A DNA stretch of 35,270 nucleotides from Pseudomonadota bacterium (lineage in GTDB: Bacteria; Pseudomonadota; Alphaproteobacteria; Sphingomonadales; Sphingomonadaceae), in contig JAFEEY010000029.1 of NCBI GenBank assembly GCA_018240865.1, positions 1 to 35,270 on the forward strand, given 5' to 3'. Of the stretch, positions 1 through 8,249 are shown piece after piece. Under the pieces are notes generated by a model. It had not been told where the DNA came from and made no database searches. It worked only from the letters and a program-made list of their open reading frames with translations. The first letter of the stretch is position 1. Every line of letters begins with the position of its first letter. The translations under genes were made by a program, and so were the position numbers.

Positions 1-567
1 TTTTGAACGCCGTTTGACAATCAGGTAACGGTGATCCAGATTGGGCGTAAGGAATGGTTCGCTGGCGAACGTCGCCTGCTTCCACACCGGCATGCCGATG
101 CCGAGACGACCGAACGGATACCCGAGAATGAAAACCGGCATGCCGATCCGCTGCTTGATCGCCATTGTCGGAATAGCATTCATGGGCACGACGTCCACTT
201 CGCCAGGTGGGGGAAGGTCGATCTCCAGCGATACGACATCGACCCCCTTCGCGTGAACTGGGTGTTCGACCCAGGCCGGCTCGCCATCATCGTCGACCGT
301 GGGCACGCGGACGATCAAAGGCGCGCGCGCCCTATCGTTCAACGGCACATGCACCCGAAGATGGTCCGGGATCCCGCCCATTTGGTGGGTTGGCTTGTTT
401 GTCTCGTTGTTCCGCCCGGATGCCACGTGCCAGTTTGTGATGAGCGACAGCTTCAGATCGTGACGCAACCAGAGAAATGCCGTAGCGCCGCCGAGCAGTT
501 GATCACGGAAATAGGCCTCTACGAACAACGGCACCGAAGAGCATGCGTCTATGCCCGGAGCCGTCAT
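1..567 (-). CDS. Trypsin-like serine peptidase, partial (C-terminus cut by window edge)
   Basis: Reading leftward from an ATG at 565-567, preceded by a GGGGAG ribosome site, gives 189 uninterrupted codons that run off the window at base 1. Residues 44-47 read TNWH followed by V, the usual setting of the catalytic His (H47) in trypsin/HtrA-fold proteases. D110 in the GVDVVSLEID stretch fits the catalytic Asp, and the GYPFG stretch near 150 is typical of the fold. The catalytic Ser would lie just beyond the end, so activity cannot be judged. No signal peptide or membrane segment is visible, so it is probably cytoplasmic. Stand-alone proteases of this kind occur in defence islands and beside integrases; a defence role here is inference from the neighbours. 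The family call is fairly firm, the role unknown. Confidence 0.75.
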   Translation of the reverse strand, partial: MTAPGIDACSSVPLFVEAYFRDQLLGGATAFLWLRHDLKLSLITNWHVASGRNNETNKPTHQMGGIPDHLRVHVPLNDRARAPLIVRVPTVDDDGEPAWVEHPVHAKGVDVVSLEIDLPPPGEVDVVPMNAIPTMAIKQRIGMPVFILGYPFGRLGIGMPVWKQATFASEPFLTPNLDHRYLIVKRRSK

Positions 568-602
568 TCCATTCTCCCCTTCAAGCGACTGACGGCCCTC
601 GC

Positions 603-779
603 CTAGGCGGCCCAGTGCCGGCTATGAGCCAGCGCATTTCGCAGACTCCGCCAGCGCAGCGCATCCACTATCCCGGCGAGGTCCTCGCAGCTCGCGAACA
701 GATTCTGATTGAATCCCACCCGGCCCGAATGTGCGCTGATCCCGTTGAGTAGTCGAGCCAATTCATCCGCCGTAAGAGA
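603..779 (-). pseudogene. C-terminal stump of a tyrosine integrase, catalytic Tyr replaced by His
   Basis: The minus strand reads SLTADELARLLNGISAHSG, then RVGFNQNLFASCEDLAG, then IVDALRWRSLRNALAHSRHW to a TAG at 603-605. This matches residues about 333-389 of the intact integrase at 1464-2672 almost position by position. The HxxR catalytic pair is kept, but the position of the nucleophile Tyr (Y383 in the intact copy, PLAYNRN) is His (ALAHSRH). An in-frame TAA lies just upstream at 780-782 and no similarity is visible beyond it. It is therefore the broken end of a paralogous recombinase and not a working gene. Confidence 0.8.
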
Positions 780-843
780 TTAGCCTCCGAGATGACGGCC
801 CGATTGAGCGGAGAGGCGGCGCTGCCCCTCAGACGCCACCAGC

Positions 844-1179
844 TTAGTCGCGGCTGTATCGGCCTTCGAAAGTTGCCCCTCGGTTCGGATCGGCGAACCT
901 CACCCCGACGGCCTCGCCGCTCGGACCGGCGATCCAGGTTAAGTCGTAGCTGGTGTATTCAGACGGGGGCCAGAACGACTGGAACCGCCCATCTTCGTCC
1001 ACTTTCCATTCCCCCGGCGATGGGTTCCCTCTCTCGGTGTAAACGGTGCGCCCATCCGACGTGAAGACTTGGGTCGCGCCGTCAGCATAGGTGAATGGTG
1101 CGCGTGTGAGCGCGCCGGGGATGTCGGTTGCCTCGATGCGGTCGCCATCCTTAATCGCGGATTCCTTGAATGTAGACAT
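844..1179 (-). CDS. Hypothetical protein, 111 aa
   Basis: The start is taken as the ATG at 1177-1179 (MSTFKESAIK), which has GGAG and AGGA stretches just upstream, in preference to a more upstream start that would add a low-quality Arg-rich leader. The protein is small, acidic and rich in Gly, Asp and aromatic residues. The centre, GEWKVDEDGRFQSFWPPSEY, looks like a small beta-rich domain. It recalls short periplasmic/unknown domains of the pattern 'G-x-W-x-(x)n-G-(x)n-W', but no signal peptide is present and I do not recognise the family. It sits between the intact integrase and the integrase stump, so it is probably cargo of the mobile element. Confidence 0.6.
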   Translation of the reverse strand: MSTFKESAIKDGDRIEATDIPGALTRAPFTYADGATQVFTSDGRTVYTERGNPSPGEWKVDEDGRFQSFWPPSEYTSYDLTWIAGPSGEAVGVRFADPNRGATFEGRYSRD

Positions 1180-1463
1180 GTCCTGCTCCGTTCGACTGGT
1201 GCGCTTGGGTGGCGCCTGCGCGCGTTGTTCGCGGCGACACGCCAAGGTGGCTTGGGGCTGCGTCCTCTGGCCAACCCGCGTCCTCCAATGCTCGGGGAGA
1301 TCGGGTTCCCGGTTACACGCTCCGCTCGTGCGCCTGACGGGCTCGTTAGAGGAGCGCGGTCCTTCAAGGAGACCCGCCCGATATGCATCATTCAGCGGTC
1401 GACGTAACGGCCCAGCGGTTTAGCGAAGCGCGAGAATCCGGCCTTTCGGGCCTCACTCCCGTA

Positions 1464-2672
1464 TCATCCCAGTGTTCGAACAAGACGGCCGACGGCGCCC
1501 GCTTCGGCCGCCAGATTGCGATTATAGGCGAGCGGCATGCGCGGGCTCTTCCAGCGAAGGGCATCCATAATTCCGGCGAGATCCTCGCCGCTGACAAACA
1601 GGTCCTGGTTCAACCCTACCCGCGTCGAGTGCGCGCTGATCCCCTTGACCAGCCGGGCGAGGTCGTCGGCCGTGAGGTCCCCCAGCGCGCCGCGGTCAAA
1701 GGCGCGCTGAATGATCGCCCGAAAGATCGGCCCGATAGACCCTGGGTGCAGCGCCGCCGACCCGATATCGTACTCCACCCGCGCCGGGACCGCCGGCTTG
1801 GACAAGGTCTTGCGCAAATCCCAGATCTCGCGCGCGGAGATGCTGTCGATCGGCCTGCCCTTCACCGCCGGGCGCGCCTTGTAGCGCCGCACCTGCACGC
1901 GTCGGAACAGTGGTCCACTCTTGATACCAGCGGCATCGGTCCACGCCGCAATCGCCCGCACGGACCTCGGCGACAGGAATGCGGTCGCCCCCTCCCCTTC
2001 CTGGTCGCCCTTGCTCCGCGGGATGGACAGCAGCCGTGCCTCAGGGTCGAGTGCCTCCAGGATATGCTCGACCTCGATCGCCACAAGCTCCGACGCCCGC
2101 AGGCCGGTATCGTATGCAACCGACAGGAGAGCCCGATCGCGCAACCCCGTCAAATCTTCCGTGCAAGCCTCCAGGAGCGCCCAAACATTGATGCCGCGGG
2201 GTTTGTCCCGCTCGACGTCGCGGACTGGCCCCTTAAAGCGCAGGGGCCGCGCCTGTGTCTGCGCTGTCCCCTTTTCTCGCCGGATCGCTCGCAGCCGCAG
2301 CTTGACCAATTCCGCCTGGGTCGGATCCTTCAGGTCGAGGAGCTGGTGAATCTTAGCGATCGAAGCCTTGTAGCGGCCTAAGGAAGCAGGTTTGGCCCCC
2401 TTCCCTGCCCGCTCATCGAGATAGTCCGCAACGGTCTCGGGCGTCGCCGGCAGCGCGGCCCTGTTGGCGCGCCGACACCATGCGTCGAAGGCTTCGATAT
2501 CGGACTTCAGCGCTCGGATCGTGTGCGGCGAGGACGCCGCCTGATATGCGGCGATCAGCTCAACATTGATCGTCACCGACCCGCTAGCCTTCAGCTTCGT
2601 AACTTCCCACGCGAGATCGGCGCCCGGGGCCTCGGCCGAATTTGGCAGGATCGAGGGAAGTTGCTGCGACAC
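1464..2672 (-). CDS. Tyrosine recombinase / site-specific integrase
   Basis: This 402-residue protein would carry out DNA strand exchange through a 3'-phosphotyrosine intermediate. Residues about 35-135 form a SAM-like core-binding domain (SSPHTIRALKSDIEAFDAWC...). The C-terminal catalytic domain carries R192 (TGLRASEL), K221 (PRSKGDQ), H348 and R351 (SAHSTR), W374 in the second-His position, and nucleophile Y383 (PLAYNRN), so it looks complete. The start is a GTG (2670-2672) only 2 nt after the TGA of the TIR-like gene, so translation is probably coupled to that gene. It lacks the P4-type arm domain seen in the integrase at 26665 and is XerC/D-like in layout. A paralogous stump lies at 603-779. 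Confidence 0.93.
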   Translation of the reverse strand: MSQQLPSILPNSAEAPGADLAWEVTKLKASGSVTINVELIAAYQAASSPHTIRALKSDIEAFDAWCRRANRAALPATPETVADYLDERAGKGAKPASLGRYKASIAKIHQLLDLKDPTQAELVKLRLRAIRREKGTAQTQARPLRFKGPVRDVERDKPRGINVWALLEACTEDLTGLRDRALLSVAYDTGLRASELVAIEVEHILEALDPEARLLSIPRSKGDQEGEGATAFLSPRSVRAIAAWTDAAGIKSGPLFRRVQVRRYKARPAVKGRPIDSISAREIWDLRKTLSKPAVPARVEYDIGSAALHPGSIGPIFRAIIQRAFDRGALGDLTADDLARLVKGISAHSTRVGLNQDLFVSGEDLAGIMDALRWKSPRMPLAYNRNLAAEAGAVGRLVRTLG

Positions 2673-2674
2673 CT

Positions 2675-3922
2675 TCAGCGCGCCAAAGCTTCGATCGCCT
2701 CGAGCGAATGCGGCTCGACGCCGTAGATTTCTGCCAATGCGTTGAACGCGGCCGCAACGATCTCCTTGATCGCAGACTTGTCGACTGACGTGAGGATGCC
2801 GTCATATTCGAAGGACGGCTCGACCGATTGGAACCCCTCGTCGCCAAAATCAAATTGGCCAGCGGGCCACCACGTGTTCTCGAGGCCGGTAATACCGAGG
2901 CGAATGTGCATTGGCAGTGACCCGCCATGTTGGAGCGCAAGGCTTGCATTCCGCTCAAGGAAGTTAACCCACTGGTGAAAGATGTAGCCGGTCGCGACGG
3001 TCCTGCGTCCGTTCTTTGGCGTGAACAGGAACTCGTTGGCGACCCCCCAAAACTCGCCGGTCTTCTCGAACCATTGGGTGAGCGCGCCGACGGGATGGAC
3101 GCCATCTTGCGCAGGTTCGGGACGGTAAATCATGGCCCCTCCCCTGCTGACCCCATAACCGAGAGAGCGGGCATTGCCGATCAGCGCAGCGTGACCTAGA
3201 TGCTCGGCGATCGAACGCCTGGCACCCGCCTTCGCCTGCCATTTTGAGGGAATGAGGCGCGCGAAGCCGTGGGCATCGGCCTTCCATCGGATGCGGCTCG
3301 AGCCGTGCGAGGGATGTGTGACAGTCTGCTCGGCTTCCGGATCGAACCAGACGTCCGTCTCTCCGGAGAACGGCGCCTGCCAATGCACCGCTTCGGGCGG
3401 CGGTGGAGGGAGTGTGTCGAGCGCAAGCTTCAGCGCGTTCGCGAGATCACGCGCCAGCGTGTCGCGCACTGCGCGAAGGGTCGGCGTATCGGCGCCAATC
3501 GGCAGGTGAAAGGCCAAGGGTCCGCGCCGCCCGCGCATATCGAACGGGAGCTTATCGAGGGTGGCTCCTTCGAACGCGGTGTTCCAGACCTGAAGCACAC
3601 GATGCTCTGTCAGCGCCTTGTTGGCGTAGCCCATCTCGAGGAGCACATTCGGATTGGCGCAGGCTTTGCCGCTGTCTGAAACTGCGATCGGCGTGACGTC
3701 GCCGACGAACACGGCGGCTTCGTCGATCTTGCGCAGGATGGTCGCGACGATGTCAGGTGTTCCTGCGACGCCCTGGGTGTCGGACGTCAAGCTCGGCCGA
3801 TCGGCCTCCTCGAGATCGGCCGACAAGATCTTGATCGCCTCATCTAGGGCGTAGCGGATCATTTCCCGAGTTACCCGGCTGTCGAGATCGCTCTGCCACG
3901 ACCAGAATACCGTCTTCTCCAC
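2675..3922 (-). CDS. TIR/nucleoside-deoxyribosyltransferase-like protein (VFWSWQSD family), putative defence effector
   Basis: This 415-residue protein begins VFWSWQSD, followed by a conserved helix, SDTQGVAGTPDI, VFVGDVTPI and NPNVLLEMGYA. These are the hallmarks of a TIR/NDT-like Rossmann domain (residues about 1-150). E96 in NPNVLLEMGYA is where the catalytic Glu of NAD-cleaving TIR and deoxyribosyltransferase folds would lie. Residues about 165-415 form an unrecognised domain rich in Trp and aromatic residues. Relatives with this N-terminus occur in prokaryotic defence loci; nucleotide or NAD hydrolysis is inference. The GTG start (3920-3922) has GGGGAGG 4-6 nt upstream, and a perfect TATAAT lies on the same strand at 3964-3969. 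The stop codon is 2 nt from the integrase start. Confidence 0.8.
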   Translation of the reverse strand: MEKTVFWSWQSDLDSRVTREMIRYALDEAIKILSADLEEADRPSLTSDTQGVAGTPDIVATILRKIDEAAVFVGDVTPIAVSDSGKACANPNVLLEMGYANKALTEHRVLQVWNTAFEGATLDKLPFDMRGRRGPLAFHLPIGADTPTLRAVRDTLARDLANALKLALDTLPPPPPEAVHWQAPFSGETDVWFDPEAEQTVTHPSHGSSRIRWKADAHGFARLIPSKWQAKAGARRSIAEHLGHAALIGNARSLGYGVSRGGAMIYRPEPAQDGVHPVGALTQWFEKTGEFWGVANEFLFTPKNGRRTVATGYIFHQWVNFLERNASLALQHGGSLPMHIRLGITGLENTWWPAGQFDFGDEGFQSVEPSFEYDGILTSVDKSAIKEIVAAAFNALAEIYGVEPHSLEAIEALAR

Positions 3923-3963
3923 GCGCCCTCCCCTGCGTTCGCGCGGCGCCCGCCATACCCCAC

Positions 3964-3969
3964 ATTATA
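3964..3969 (-). promoter_or_regulatory. Possible -10 box (TATAAT) of the TIR-like/integrase operon
   Basis: On the minus strand the consensus hexamer TATAAT lies 42 bp upstream of the GTG start of the TIR-like gene, in a short AT-rich stretch (about 3958-4020) that stands out from the GC-rich surroundings. No good -35 hexamer is found 16-18 bp upstream. TTGACC is present but only 6 bp away, so the call rests on the -10 alone. Confidence 0.35.
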
Positions 3970-4355
3970 GAATCTGGTCAAATTTGCATATGTGATAACT
4001 GTATTATCGCAATAAGCGTTTTCTCGATCTAGCACCATGGAGTGCCGTCAGCAGTCGACCAATCATTGTCATTCAAAGCCGGTTTCCGACTTCCCAAATG
4101 CGGACATGTTTTCCCGCTTGCTTCCGGGTCGCCCAATGTCAGAAAAGTCGGACGTTTGGGACTGTCCGGATTTACTCGCCAAGATGGAGAAGCGGTCTTT
4201 GATCTTGGCCCTGATCCGCTCATGCCAGTGCTACGTCCCAGCAAGGGAATGGGCGATCATTCGCGAAGGCGTTTGCCGAACCCGATCTTCGAGGACTTTC
4301 GGTTCCCTGGCCGACGCCACGTCACGACTTCGCCGGCCCGGTCGGGAATCGCGTT
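3970..4355. other. Gene-free stretch between two leftward operons
   Basis: The reading frames here are short and low in quality on both strands, none with a good ribosome site. The left part (3970-4025) is AT-rich and probably belongs to the promoter of the TIR-like operon. The rest looks like non-coding or decayed DNA downstream of the nuclease gene. I see no clear terminator. Confidence 0.4.
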
Positions 4356-5072
4356 CTACATCTCGATCCAGAGATGATCGATCTGGATCGGAGACAGGCC
4401 GGCGAGTCGTTGATGATGGGATCGCAGGAACGCCAGGCGCTGCGCTGCATCGTGGCCTAGCAGCGCCAACTTATCCGTGACCGACCAGTTTTCCACTGTG
4501 TCGCCTACGATCGCATCAACCCAGCTATCGAGCTGCTGTTTCCAATGCGGGATGTCGTTGACCTGGACATAGCCGATCATCGCGGCACGGCTATGGCTGC
4601 CACCGTGGTGCCCAGCCTTAAAGCGCTGAATCCCACCCGTCGAACTGAACCGGCTGATCAGGTACTCGCGTTCGTCGCGATCCGCCGCTGCGGGCGTGGG
4701 CAGGCGCTTGCATTCGATCGGGAGCAAGGTGCGATACTCGGTGTATTCGCGCCCTTCGATCCAGATGATGGCTCCGCTCGGGGCGACGGCAAGGTCGATC
4801 GCGCGGCGGCCATCAGCTTCATCAGGCTCCTCGCGCTTGAACTGGATGAAATCCCAGCCTGGCGCGTGGCGAGAGAGACTATTCAGCCGCGAGCAGAGCT
4901 GCGCCGTCAGCTTGGTCTCGCCGGTCGCCGCTTCGCGCGCCGGATCATCGCGCCAGCCCGCCAGCGCACCGCCGATGAAACCGACCAGCGCCGACAGCCA
5001 TTCTCCGGGCTGATGGATACCGACACTCAGCGCTCCCGCCGGTCTACCGCGTTCGCCTTCGTCCGCCAGCAC
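4356..5072 (-). CDS. PD-(D/E)XK nuclease-like protein, partner of the adjacent methyltransferase
   Basis: The protein has 238 residues. E52 (GETKLT), D93 (RAIDLAV) and E120-C-K122 (LLPIECKRL) have the order and spacing of a PD-(D/E)XK active site, with the predicted strand-turn-strand between D93 and ECK. The GTG start (5070-5072) lies 1 nt after the TGA of the methyltransferase gene (TGA-G-GTG), so the two are almost certainly translated together. The likely role is the DNA-cleaving partner of a restriction-modification or related defence system; this is inferred from motif and coupling. It could instead be a non-catalytic accessory with a nuclease fold. I do not recognise a named family. 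Confidence 0.72.
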   Translation of the reverse strand: MLADEGERGRPAGALSVGIHQPGEWLSALVGFIGGALAGWRDDPAREAATGETKLTAQLCSRLNSLSRHAPGWDFIQFKREEPDEADGRRAIDLAVAPSGAIIWIEGREYTEYRTLLPIECKRLPTPAAADRDEREYLISRFSSTGGIQRFKAGHHGGSHSRAAMIGYVQVNDIPHWKQQLDSWVDAIVGDTVENWSVTDKLALLGHDAAQRLAFLRSHHQRLAGLSPIQIDHLWIEM

Positions 5073-5073
5073 C

Positions 5074-7947
5074 TCAGAAGCCCTGCGCTCTGAGGTCGGC
5101 GAGCACGTCGTCGGCGTCCCGAAGCGCGATGGCGGGCGTCCAAAAACGATGGCGATCGGGCTTCAACAAGAACACGAAGCCGTCGTCGTACAACCGGGTA
5201 ATCCGCGTGATCGTCAGGCTGGTGCCCCGGCGCTCTTGGAGCAGCGCATCGAGCTTCTGGCGCAGTCCATCCGCGCCGGTCCAATCCACCTCGCCATCAC
5301 CGAAGACATAGGCCTTGCAGATCGCCCCAGGCCAGCGCTGACCCGGCAGCGCCTTCAGGGCGGTACGCGGATAAACCGCATTGATCTGCCGGGCGAAAAC
5401 GTCGTCGAATTCGGCAAGGGCTTCGCCCGGCGCGGGCCGCATGACGGCGGCGCCGGTGCCGAGGCGGATGAATTCGCGCTGGTGTTCGACCACATCCGCC
5501 GCAACGATCCGCTCGTTCTCGCTGAGGTCGAGGTCATGATCCTCGGGATAGGGCACGGCCAGAACGTCGGCGCTCAGAATGGCGGTGGCGCGCTGCGTGA
5601 AGAGCCGAGCGCTGATCCCCGCCACGTAGGCACGCAGAACCGTCGCTTCTCGGAAGAGCCAATCGTTGATCGCGCTCAGCGCACCGAGTTGCTCCGCCGG
5701 GGCCGCCAAGCCGACGATCTCGTGCTTGTAGGCGAGGTAGTGGCCGTTCCACACGCCATGGTGCAGATCCTCGTGCTCCTTGATGAGCAGCAAAGGCGGC
5801 GTGAAACGCCGCGCGGTCTTGGTGTCCTTGATCGGCTTGTCGGGCACGACGTCGAGAAAGCGCGTATCGAGCCCATCACGCGACAGGTTGCTGGTCGGAA
5901 GCAGCGGCTTGCCGACGAGGTGCTCCGCTGGGCGCGAGATGCCCTTCCGGCCGGCGATATAGCCTTCGCCGAAATCCCACTGATGCTTCTGCGCGAAATC
6001 CCGCAGAGTCGGATAATCGCGCAAGCGCTGGATCAGGTCGTGGACGCGGCTTCCGCCGAGCAGGTTCGCCCGCCAGATGTCGCGAGACTTCTCCGCGATC
6101 GCGTTGCCGAACCAGTGCAGGTCATAATAGTCGATGTCGAAGCCCTGCTCGGCCGTCGCCCGGCCGTTGCGGCGAAACACGGCATGAAGGAGGCGGCTGT
6201 CGGCGGTCGGCTGCACCGCCTCGGCAATGACCACGACGACCTTCGGGTCGGCCTCGCCCTTCTTGAAGAGGCCCCGAACCGAGACGAAGTCCAGAACCTC
6301 ACGGACCGACCAGCGGCTGAAGAAGGACTGACGGAACGTGAGAGCGTGCTGGTTGTAGAGAAAGCCCGCGGGCTCGACCATCGCGAGCACGCCGCCCGGC
6401 GAAAGCAGCTCCATCGCCTCGCTGAGAAAGAGATAGGCGAGCTGGTTGTCGGCGAGCGCCCCATGCGCCTTGGTATAGGCGGCATAGCTTCGCCTCGCGC
6501 CGTCCGTCGTGAGAGCGGATTCGAACGGCGGATTGCCTACGACGACCGCGACCGGCGCCTGGACCAGGCCGCGCTCTTTGGCCTCGAAGAAGCAGCTCCA
6601 GTGGAGCGTGTTGTCGGCGAGCCGCGGAAACAGCTTGACGCTGGAGCGGATCTCTTCGGGCTGGAGAGCGTCGCACAGGCTCAGGCACAGGCTGAACGCG
6701 GCCAGTTCGACCGCCCCCTCTTCGAGATCGACACCATGCACGCGCTGGAGCAGCGGACGCAGATCGTCGACATCCGGACGCGCCCAGCCGTTGCGCCAGC
6801 GCCAGTGCAGCACCAGCCGCTTGTATGCCTCGACCAGGAAGACGCCCGATCCGCAGGCCGGATCGAGGATGACCCCGTCCCCGGCCATGAGCCGGTCGAT
6901 ACGGTCCCAGCTCAGCGTCTCTTCCAGCATTAGCCGAACCAACGCCGGCGGCGTGTAGATCGAGCTGGCCGCGTCTTTCACGAAGAGCTGGTAGATGTTG
7001 CTGATAAGCTCCACCGGCAGGTCGCGGAAGGAGTAGAGGCGCCAGAGGCTGAACTGCCCCGTCGAATCCTCGAAGCCCTCGACCAACCGCGCGTAGCTGG
7101 CGAGTTCGGTGCTGTCGGCCAGCGCTGCGCGCTCTGCATCCTTCAGGCGGAACACATGTCCGTTGAACCGCTCTTCGAGCGCTTCGAGCAATGTTATCAA
7201 CGCCGGACCATTGCCCAGAACCTCGAAAAAGTGGGTGGCGCCAGGCAAGGCGCGAGCGAAGTCGTCCGGCAGAAGGACCGACCGTTCCTCGAGATAGGCG
7301 ATGAGCAGTGAGAGGATCAGTAATCGCCGCTGCAGCCCGCCATCGAGCAACCTACGCTCGCCCATCTGCCTAGCGAGCTCGCGGACTTCTTCGACCAGTT
7401 TACGATGGGCCGATTTCTGAGCCGAAAGCATCAGGCGGCAGGCATCGGGGTCGTCCCAGATGGCGCCATTGCGGATGCGAGCGGCATCCCACCATACGTC
7501 CTGCACCGCGATCTCCGCGCCGATCGCCAGCGTGCGGATCGGCCGGCAGATTGGCGTGTCGTCGGGACCGACGAAATCGGGCGCATGCGCGCAGCGGAAG
7601 AGCTGAATCTGCCCCGGACCGGCGCGGTAGACGATCGGGACGCCGCTCCAGCTCCACAGCCGCTTGTGCAGCTCAGCGAAAGCCCGATCGTCGGCATGCG
7701 CGGCAGCATCGAAAACGAAGGCCTGCGCGACCGATGCGCGACCATGCCGGCCAGCTTCGAAAAATACCGCGCGCGCGCCGTAGCTCGCGGCCTTCTCGAT
7801 GAAGGCGACTTCCTCGGGGGGCCGCCCCGCCGGAACATAGCCATCGACAGCGACCAGGCCATCGACGGCGGGCAGATCGCCCCCGCGCCCGATCGCGAAA
7901 AGCCATTCAGCGCCTTCGAATGCAGCGCCGGGTGTGTGGAGCGTCAC
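5074..7947 (-). CDS. N6-adenine DNA methyltransferase, Eco57I/type IIG-like
   Basis: This 957-residue protein carries the SAM-binding motif I, DPACGSG (362-368), and catalytic motif IV, NPPF (472-475), preceded by TPP (332-334) as in N6_Mtase/Eco57I enzymes. The product would be N6-methyladenine in a specific DNA site. Residues 1-130 (VAFIEKAA...VFFEAG...ELHKRLWSWSGVPIVYR) form a domain seen at the start of some type IIG-like proteins. No PD-(D/E)XK motif is obvious within the protein, so cleavage would fall to the separate nuclease candidate downstream. The C-terminal 300 residues (FGEGYIAGRKG, LLPTSNL, RRFTPPLLLIKE) look like a target-recognition region. The start is GTG (7945-7947) with AGGAGG 6 nt upstream. 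It may be transcribed with the RHH gene 49 nt upstream. Confidence 0.9.
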   Translation of the reverse strand: MTLHTPGAAFEGAEWLFAIGRGGDLPAVDGLVAVDGYVPAGRPPEEVAFIEKAASYGARAVFFEAGRHGRASVAQAFVFDAAAHADDRAFAELHKRLWSWSGVPIVYRAGPGQIQLFRCAHAPDFVGPDDTPICRPIRTLAIGAEIAVQDVWWDAARIRNGAIWDDPDACRLMLSAQKSAHRKLVEEVRELARQMGERRLLDGGLQRRLLILSLLIAYLEERSVLLPDDFARALPGATHFFEVLGNGPALITLLEALEERFNGHVFRLKDAERAALADSTELASYARLVEGFEDSTGQFSLWRLYSFRDLPVELISNIYQLFVKDAASSIYTPPALVRLMLEETLSWDRIDRLMAGDGVILDPACGSGVFLVEAYKRLVLHWRWRNGWARPDVDDLRPLLQRVHGVDLEEGAVELAAFSLCLSLCDALQPEEIRSSVKLFPRLADNTLHWSCFFEAKERGLVQAPVAVVVGNPPFESALTTDGARRSYAAYTKAHGALADNQLAYLFLSEAMELLSPGGVLAMVEPAGFLYNQHALTFRQSFFSRWSVREVLDFVSVRGLFKKGEADPKVVVVIAEAVQPTADSRLLHAVFRRNGRATAEQGFDIDYYDLHWFGNAIAEKSRDIWRANLLGGSRVHDLIQRLRDYPTLRDFAQKHQWDFGEGYIAGRKGISRPAEHLVGKPLLPTSNLSRDGLDTRFLDVVPDKPIKDTKTARRFTPPLLLIKEHEDLHHGVWNGHYLAYKHEIVGLAAPAEQLGALSAINDWLFREATVLRAYVAGISARLFTQRATAILSADVLAVPYPEDHDLDLSENERIVAADVVEHQREFIRLGTGAAVMRPAPGEALAEFDDVFARQINAVYPRTALKALPGQRWPGAICKAYVFGDGEVDWTGADGLRQKLDALLQERRGTSLTITRITRLYDDGFVFLLKPDRHRFWTPAIALRDADDVLADLRAQGF

Positions 7948-7996
7948 ATCCGCCTCCTCGGACCGAGGGCGGATGGAAGGGCGAACGGCACCACGA

Positions 7997-8209
7997 TCAT
8001 TTCTGCCGCTTCTTCTTCGAGAGCGCGAAGCCCTCCTTCAGCAGATCGGTCATCGTGATCCCTTGGGAGACCGCGAAGCCCTTGAACTCTTTCTTGAAGT
8101 CGGGACTCACCTTGAAATTGAGCGACTTGTTCTCGCCGTCGCCCCCATGATCCTCGTCGGCCGGATCGGTTCGACTGCTGGCCAAGATACGCCCTCCCAC
8201 TGCGGCCAT
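7997..8209 (-). CDS. Ribbon-helix-helix protein (ParG/CopG-like), 70 aa
   Basis: The start is placed at the ATG 8207-8209, which follows AGAGGGAAC, and not at a longer upstream start without a ribosome site. Residues 1-27 are a flexible polar tail. From 28, SLNFKVSPDFKKEFKGFAVS followed by QGITMTDLLKEGFALSKKKR has the beta strand and two helices of a ribbon-helix-helix DNA-binding fold, close in layout to ParG and short plasmid or toxin-antitoxin regulators. Such proteins bind tandem short repeats, and a repeat array lies 40-110 bp upstream of its start. It is the first gene of the methyltransferase/nuclease set, so it probably regulates that operon. Partition function is less likely because no ParA-type gene is present. 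Confidence 0.75.
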   Translation of the reverse strand: MAAVGGRILASSRTDPADEDHGGDGENKSLNFKVSPDFKKEFKGFAVSQGITMTDLLKEGFALSKKKRQK

Positions 8210-8249
8210 GTTCCCTCTCGGCTGCTTCGGTTTGGGCAGAAATACAGAT

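Noticed and set aside
31..606. 191-residue rightward open frame
   Set aside because: The opposite strand encodes a trypsin-like protease with the TNWH motif and a ribosome site; the rightward product has no family pattern.
1383..2381. 332-residue rightward open frame
   Set aside because: It is antisense to the integrase, whose catalytic residues are all visible on the other strand.
3964..3986. TTGACC/TATAAT as a complete promoter
   Set aside because: The two hexamers are only 6 bp apart, far from the usual 16-18 bp, so only the -10 box was kept.
4029..4377. Short frames on both strands between the TIR-like and nuclease genes
   Set aside because: They lack ribosome sites, family patterns and normal codon character.
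5149..6933. 594-residue rightward open frame
   Set aside because: It is antisense to the methyltransferase (DPACGSG, NPPF on the other strand) and is a GC-rich shadow frame.
4356..7947. BREX or DISARM system
   Set aside because: No PglZ, BrxC, BrxL, DrmA or DrmB homologues are present; only a methyltransferase, a nuclease candidate and an RHH protein.
7997..8209. Plasmid partition (ParG) function
   Set aside because: No ParA-type ATPase gene or replication gene is in the window; operon regulation fits better.
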